Positions 5,951-10,218 of a stretch of 10,218 nt of DNA are shown in pieces (positions within the stretch are counted from its first letter, which is position 1; every line of letters begins with the position of its first letter). A model generated the notes under the pieces. It was given only the letters and a program-made list of their open reading frames with translations. It searched no databases and was not told the DNA's origin. The translations under genes and the position numbers were made by a program. The stretch is taken from contig CAZHLD010000088.1 in the NCBI GenBank assembly GCA_964533185.1, forward strand, positions 1 through 10,218, in the 5' to 3' direction. This DNA is from CAZHLD01 sp964533185 (GTDB taxonomy: Bacteria; Acidobacteriota; Terriglobia; Acidiferrales; UBA7541).

Positions 5951-6004
5951 AAAACGGAACGGGTCCGGAGGCTTGTCTCTCCGGACCCGCAGTAATTCCG
6001 TTTT
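5951..6004. terminator. Nested, probably bidirectional terminator between GH57 and receptor genes
   Basis: A perfect 11-base inverted repeat, CGGGTCCGGAG (5960-5970) and CTCCGGACCCG (5979-5989), encloses an 8-base loop. Outside it a second perfect 9-base repeat, AAAACGGAA (5951-5959) and TTCCGTTTT (5996-6004), can pair across a 6-base bulge on one side (5990-5995). The outer arms supply a T4 run on each strand. It lies 17 bases after the GH57 stop and 12 bases after the receptor stop (minus strand), so it should end both convergent transcripts. Confidence 0.85.
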
Positions 6005-6016
6005 CGAGTGTGCCGC

Positions 6017-9000
6017 TTAGAACTCGACGCGCGCCCCGATCTGGATCCAACGTGCACCGTTGGTCCGGTTCGTGGGGATGAACTGCGCCGTGATGTTGCC
6101 AAACGTGGTCAGGTTGTTGATGGCCAGCCCCGGGTTGGCGAAGTCCACGTGGTTGAACACGTTGAAGAAGTCGAACAGGATGGTGAAGTTGACCTGTTCG
6201 GTAACGCGAGTCTTCTTCGACAGTTGCATGTCGACGTTCCACCGCGGCAAGCCGGTGAGCACGTTGCGGCCGGCTCGGCCGTCCCGGCTCAGCTCGATTC
6301 GGCGGAATGCGCCGCGCACTCCGGCCGGATCGCCAAACAGATTCAGGCCCGTCGGGGAAACAGTCGTGGCAACGTTATGCACGTTGTTTTCCTGGATTGC
6401 GCTTGGATTCGCCAGGATCCCACCCGAATTGAAGCCGAGCGCGAGCGCACCGCCCCATGACTGCGCACCCTGGGTTACAGTGAGTGGTTGTCCGCTGGTG
6501 CCGGTGAAGATGCCCGAAATCGCCCACCCGCCAATGATCCGGTCCAGGATGCCGTTGTCGGTGCCGATCCAGCGGCCCCGCCCGAACGGCAGCTCAGAGA
6601 GCCAGGAAGCATTGAACACGTGGTTGAAGTCGAAGTCCGACCGCCCGTAATCCGACCGCAGGTCGAAGTTGTTCGCCATGACGCTGGCGGCGTTCTGGTT
6701 GGCGCTACCCATGTCGAGGGAACGAGCGTAGGTGTAGTTGACGGTCAGCATCAGTCCGCGTGAAAGGCGCTTGTGCAGGGTGGCGAACAAAGCGTTGTAA
6801 TTCGAGATGCCCGTGCTCGAGCGCAGGAAGAACATCTGGGACATGAGGTTGTTGAACGGCGTCAACTGAGCCTGCAGCCGGCGCTGGTCGATCAACAAGA
6901 AGATTGAGTTCACGTTCGAGTTACTAAAGTTTGCTCCTTGAACAGCGGCGATCCACTGGGTGCAGCTTACCGGGGCACCTGCGACGACGCAGGCCCCCAC
7001 GGGGATGCTGTTCTCAAACCAGGGTTGCACGGGGACGGTGGCAGCCGAGCCGCCCGGGCGCAAGTGCAAGGCTACAGCATCAAACGCCTGCGCGAAGGTC
7101 TGGCCCGAGGCCGGGTCCACCTGGGTGTAGGGGGCCTGGCCCAGGTTCATGCTCTGCGGCAGCAGCCGGGCAAACCGGCCCACGTAGCCGACCTCCATCA
7201 GCATGTTGCCCGGGAGTTCCCGCTGCCAGGTCAAGTCCAAGGCATGGTTTTTGCCCACCTGGATGTCCGGGTCCACCTGGAAGGAGAAGGTCTCCGGGAA
7301 CAGCGCCAGGCAGGTCGCGGCGAACAGCCCGTTGGCCCCCGGCGCGGCGCAGCCCGGTCGATTCCGGTCGATCCCCCAGAACGGCTGCACCGGGATTGAG
7401 CGACCCGGTACCGTGGGCACCGGGATGCGGCCGTCCCGGCCGACGCGGAAGCTGCTCAGCGCCTGGTTGGGGCTGCCCGGAGTGCAGTTTGTGCCGGGTG
7501 AAGCGGAAGCATTGCACAACGGCGCAATGAGGTTGAGCGTCTGCGCGTAGGCAATGCCCAGCGTCGGAACGATTACGCTTTGCACCGTGTTCTGGCGATC
7601 GTAGATCATGGCGTAACCGCCGCGGATCACGGTCTTGCGCTCGCCGAACAACTTGCCCAGCAAACCGCCAGCGAACGACGGATTCCAGGCCGCGGCGAAC
7701 CGTGGGGCGATGTTGTTCCAGTCCACGTTGAAGACGGTCGCCCGCGTGGAGGAATTCACCGGCAGGAAGGCGAAGTTCGGGTTGTAGATCTGGCCCGAAG
7801 CGGCCGCATTCCGCCGGCGCTCGAGGAAAGTCGGCGCGGTAAGGAACTCGCCGGTTACCGACTCAATCTGGAAACTCTGACGGCCCAGCCGCTCCCTCGG
7901 AGACTGCTGCCAACCGTAGTTGATTCCGTAGGTGAACGTGAAGCTCGGGGTCATCCGCCAGGTGTCCTGGATGTAGAACTCCGGCGACCAGAGCTTGGTG
8001 TCGGCTTCCAGTAGATTGCCGAACGGCAGTGGTTTGAAATCACCGTCCCAAACCGCCAGGACGCTGACGCCATCCACGATGCCCGTCAAACCGGCGAACA
8101 GACGATCCCAGTTCGTCGTTTGGCTGGCCGGGAGGCAGAACGTGGTTACCGTCAAGCTGCAGATCGGCGGACGAGTAGAGGGGAGCGATACGAACGCGCC
8201 GTTGGCGTCAATCGAAGCCACCAGAGCGCCCAGCGCGCCGATCACCTTGTCGTCCCGCAGGTGCAGGGTCGGCAGGTAGCGGACGTGGGTCCCGAACTGG
8301 AACGTATGGGTGTTGCGGATCCAGGTCATGTCAGCGTTCCACTGGAACAGCCGGTTGTCGTTGGCCTGTTTGCGGGCCCTCTGCGTGTCGTAGTCGATCG
8401 GCTCGGAAAGAACCGAATCGGCTCCGCCGCGGGCGCCAATGTCAAGGGGAAAGAACTGCTGCTCGCCTGTGGGAAGGCCGGTTTCGGTCCCCGGGATGGC
8501 CAGCAACTCGGCCGATTGGTTCGGACGGAACCGGTTGGTTGCGGTACGGGTGCGCACCCAACCGAACTGAAATACGGCCAACAGGTTCGAGGAGAAGCTA
8601 CCCTGCAGGCCCGCGCTGAAGAAGTTCCCGCGGTTGGGGAAGTTCTCGCGGCTAATGACCTGCGGACCGCTAATGTCTAACAGTGTGGTACCTGCCGCCG
8701 TCTGCCCGAAGTACCGGAAGTGGCCATTCGCGCGCCAGTTGCTGGTAATGTTGTGGTCCACCTTGAGGATGTAGTTGTCATTGGTGAGCGCGGCTGGTAC
8801 GTCGCCGATGAGAGAGCTGGTGTTATTCAAGTCCACCACACCCGTGGTGGAGTTGCCCGCCGGCATCAGGGCGAACTGCCGCTGGATCACGGGGCTCAAC
8901 CCCAGGCCGCGCGGGTCGAGGGTCGCCACGTTGTAATCGCGCACCACACCCGTTGAATCCGGGAACCGCAGGATGCCCTGGCGCAAAGTCGCGTTGGGGA

Positions 9001-9979
9001 CGATGCGCGTGAAGGGCGCAGCTTCCGGGAACCGCCGGCCCTCGTAGTTGGCGAAGAAAAAGGTTTTGTCTTTGAGGTATGGGAGGTATGGGATCGGCCC
9101 GCCAAAGTTGAAGCCAAACCGGTTGTCTTTCTGCTCCGCCTTGGGCGTGAAACCCCGCAGCGCACCTGTCTTGTCCCTCGAAGGCGTGTGATTGAGGGTC
9201 CAAGTGTTGGCGTTCAAGTTGTCGTTCTGGTGATACCAGAAGCCAGTACCATGGTAGGCGTTGGTGCCTGCTTTGCCGAGCACGGACGCCTGGCCACCGG
9301 AGCCGCGCCCGAAATTGGCGGTCGGATTGGCCACGCCGACGCGGAACTCCTCGATGCTGTCAATCGGCAGGGGAATGAGCGTGGCGTTCCCGGCGCCGCC
9401 GCCGATCGAGTTATTGGTGATGTCAATGCCGTCCAGCGTGAAGGTGGACTGGTCGTCGCGCGCACCGGCCACCTGCCCGCCGGGAACCGCGGTCGGCTGC
9501 AGGGCCATCAGCTCGTTCGCGCGTCGGGTCAGTGCCGGCATGCGCGGCAGGAGGTTGCCCGAAATCACGTTGCCGACGGTCGAGTCGGTGGTCCGCAGTT
9601 CTTTGACTACTTCGGAACTCACGGTCATCACTTCGGTGGCTTGGCCCAATTGGAGCTTGAGGTCAATCGTGTAACTCGTGGCTACTTCCACTCGGAAGTC
9701 CTTAACGCTGGCGGTACTAAAGCCCTGCACCGTCACCGAAATGGTGTACATGCCGGGGATTACGTTGACGAAGATGTACTGCCCCGACGAATTCGAAGTT
9801 TGCGTCAGGGAGATATTGAAAGCCTTTGCCTCCAGCTTCACTTGAGCCCCGACCACGACCGCGTCCTGCGGGTCCTTAACGGTGCCGAGCACCGTTGACG
9901 TGCTCGTTTGGGCCGCCAGTGACGCTGGAATGACAAGCAGGAGACAGACGACAAAAAACGCTGCTCTGAACCTATTCAT
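6017..9979 (-). CDS. TonB-dependent receptor, Oar-like, with N-terminal carboxypeptidase-regulatory domain
   Basis: This 1320-residue outer-membrane protein begins with a signal peptide (about 1-23; FFVVCLLLVIPASLA core). A CarboxypepD_reg-like beta-sandwich follows (about 27-112; VLGTVKDPQDAVVVGAQVKL, then GQYIFVNVIPGMYTISV). The plug domain is next (about 120-240), with STFTLDGIDITNN (178-190) and IDSIEEFRV (206-214). A long beta-barrel fills the rest and ends in RVEF, the C-terminal Phe expected by the BAM machinery. Such receptors import large substrates (peptides, glycans or metal chelates) using TonB energy; the ligand here is unknown. The mature part has exactly eight cysteines in four close pairs (607/615, 822/832, 877/890, 997/1006). 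I chose ATG 9979 because GAGGAG lies 6-7 bases upstream and the signal peptide follows at once. The frame stays open to an ATG at 10084, but those 35 residues are not signal-like. It appears monocistronic. Confidence 0.93.
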   Translation of the reverse strand: MNRFRAAFFVVCLLLVIPASLAAQTSTSTVLGTVKDPQDAVVVGAQVKLEAKAFNISLTQTSNSSGQYIFVNVIPGMYTISVTVQGFSTASVKDFRVEVATSYTIDLKLQLGQATEVMTVSSEVVKELRTTDSTVGNVISGNLLPRMPALTRRANELMALQPTAVPGGQVAGARDDQSTFTLDGIDITNNSIGGGAGNATLIPLPIDSIEEFRVGVANPTANFGRGSGGQASVLGKAGTNAYHGTGFWYHQNDNLNANTWTLNHTPSRDKTGALRGFTPKAEQKDNRFGFNFGGPIPYLPYLKDKTFFFANYEGRRFPEAAPFTRIVPNATLRQGILRFPDSTGVVRDYNVATLDPRGLGLSPVIQRQFALMPAGNSTTGVVDLNNTSSLIGDVPAALTNDNYILKVDHNITSNWRANGHFRYFGQTAAGTTLLDISGPQVISRENFPNRGNFFSAGLQGSFSSNLLAVFQFGWVRTRTATNRFRPNQSAELLAIPGTETGLPTGEQQFFPLDIGARGGADSVLSEPIDYDTQRARKQANDNRLFQWNADMTWIRNTHTFQFGTHVRYLPTLHLRDDKVIGALGALVASIDANGAFVSLPSTRPPICSLTVTTFCLPASQTTNWDRLFAGLTGIVDGVSVLAVWDGDFKPLPFGNLLEADTKLWSPEFYIQDTWRMTPSFTFTYGINYGWQQSPRERLGRQSFQIESVTGEFLTAPTFLERRRNAAASGQIYNPNFAFLPVNSSTRATVFNVDWNNIAPRFAAAWNPSFAGGLLGKLFGERKTVIRGGYAMIYDRQNTVQSVIVPTLGIAYAQTLNLIAPLCNASASPGTNCTPGSPNQALSSFRVGRDGRIPVPTVPGRSIPVQPFWGIDRNRPGCAAPGANGLFAATCLALFPETFSFQVDPDIQVGKNHALDLTWQRELPGNMLMEVGYVGRFARLLPQSMNLGQAPYTQVDPASGQTFAQAFDAVALHLRPGGSAATVPVQPWFENSIPVGACVVAGAPVSCTQWIAAVQGANFSNSNVNSIFLLIDQRRLQAQLTPFNNLMSQMFFLRSSTGISNYNALFATLHKRLSRGLMLTVNYTYARSLDMGSANQNAASVMANNFDLRSDYGRSDFDFNHVFNASWLSELPFGRGRWIGTDNGILDRIIGGWAISGIFTGTSGQPLTVTQGAQSWGGALALGFNSGGILANPSAIQENNVHNVATTVSPTGLNLFGDPAGVRGAFRRIELSRDGRAGRNVLTGLPRWNVDMQLSKKTRVTEQVNFTILFDFFNVFNHVDFANPGLAINNLTTFGNITAQFIPTNRTNGARWIQIGARVEF

Positions 9980-10034
9980 TTTGCTCTCCTCTTCGGAAAG
10001 GTTCGAGATTGAAGCACCCCAAAAGTTGGCTCGG

Positions 10035-10062
10035 AGACGACTTGCACCGAGGAAAAGACGAC
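10035..10062. repeat. Short direct repeat in the receptor leader
   Basis: AGACGAC occurs at 10035-10041 and again at 10056-10062, 21 bases apart start to start, or about two helical turns. The flanking bases differ (AGACGACTTG versus AGACGACAAG). On the minus strand the copies lie roughly 35-60 bases downstream of the predicted transcription start. They could be paired operator half-sites or chance; several short complementary stretches nearby (for example CTCGG 10030-10034 with CCGAG 10047-10051) add weak folding potential. Confidence 0.22.
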
Positions 10063-10102
10063 AAGCCCCTGAGCCGACCACCACACCACAAAATATGGCT
10101 TG

Positions 10103-10131
10103 CCTATAGCGCGGTCTCTTTCTCTTGTCAA
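10103..10131 (-). promoter_or_regulatory. Probable promoter of the TonB-dependent receptor gene
   Basis: Read on the minus strand, a perfect -35 TTGACA (10131-10126) is followed after exactly 17 bases by TATAGG (10108-10103), a four-of-six -10. Transcription would start near 10096, giving a leader of about 115 bases before ATG 9979. No other gene lies between, so this should drive the receptor alone. Confidence 0.58.
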
Positions 10132-10142
10132 GAGTTATCTAT

Positions 10143-10169
10143 AAAAAATGGCCGGAGGCTCCAGCCATT
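10143..10169 (-). terminator. Intrinsic terminator of a minus-strand gene beyond the right edge
   Basis: On the minus strand AATGGC (10169-10164) pairs with GCCATT (10152-10147). Three inner G-C/A-T pairs follow after one mismatch, and the stem runs into six Ts (10148-10143). It lies just upstream of the receptor promoter, so it would insulate the receptor from a minus-strand gene ending to the right. The remaining 10170-10218 is too short to assign. A TGA at 10209-10207 (minus) could be that gene's stop, but this is a guess. Confidence 0.5.
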
Positions 10170-10218
10170 GCGGTGAGCAGTTTGTAGTTCCGGCTGGCCC
10201 AGCGCGTCACGCGCCCTG

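Noticed and set aside
9188..9898. 236-codon open frame on the plus strand inside the receptor gene
   Set aside because: Complementary to the signal-proximal and plug domains of a clearly coding receptor; no ribosome site or domain support.
9980..10084. Upstream in-frame extension of the receptor to ATG 10084
   Set aside because: The extra 35 residues precede a textbook signal peptide. The Shine-Dalgarno site is placed for ATG 9979, and the extension would start only about 12 bases after the predicted transcription start.
10132..10218. Possible tRNA or small RNA at the right edge
   Set aside because: GGCC/CCGG-rich complementarities suggested a fold, but no cloverleaf, anticodon arm or conserved T-arm can be drawn. 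The terminator hairpin explains the main symmetry.

Overview
The window reads as a piece of G+C-rich chromosome, most likely from an Acidobacteriota member (Bryobacter/Solibacter-like or a relative). The main pointer is the right third: one very large TonB-dependent receptor of the Oar type, with an N-terminal carboxypeptidase-regulatory (CarboxypepD_reg) domain, a class that is strongly expanded in that phylum. The lineage is an inference; there is no rRNA or other marker here. Three of the seven genes appear to start at TTG or GTG behind a good Shine-Dalgarno site.

Layout from left to right. Positions 1-389 hold no gene I can support, only an uninterpreted stop-free minus frame running off the left edge. 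A promoter and two abutting hairpins (390-482) lead into a seven-iron ferredoxin (515-784), closed by an intrinsic terminator (818-860). Next are an orphan type III polyketide synthase (986-2029) and a small exported CuA-type cupredoxin (2125-2553), both on the plus strand with their own promoters. A DUF309 protein (2560-2931, minus) converges on the cupredoxin with a 6-base gap. It diverges from a free-standing B3/B4 tRNA-editing-type domain protein (2994-3653, plus), and both may share one -10 element. A GH57 glucanotransferase/amylase-type enzyme (3780-5933, plus) follows. It converges on the receptor gene (6017-9979, minus), and a strong nested, probably bidirectional terminator (5951-6004) lies between them. 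The receptor has a good promoter (TTGACA, 17-base spacer, TATAGG) and a leader of about 115 bases. A minus-strand terminator at 10143-10169 probably ends a gene beyond the right edge.

The genes do not form one pathway. They are mostly single transcription units: electron transfer (ferredoxin, CuA protein), a small-molecule ketosynthase, a possible tRNA/amino-acid quality-control domain, alpha-glucan metabolism, and outer-membrane uptake. I found no defence system, CRISPR array, insertion sequence, phage gene, tRNA or rRNA, and no convincing new multi-gene system. The points most worth checking are the paired cysteines of the receptor, the replaced gatekeeper residues of the polyketide synthase, the soluble CuA protein and the structured ferredoxin leader.
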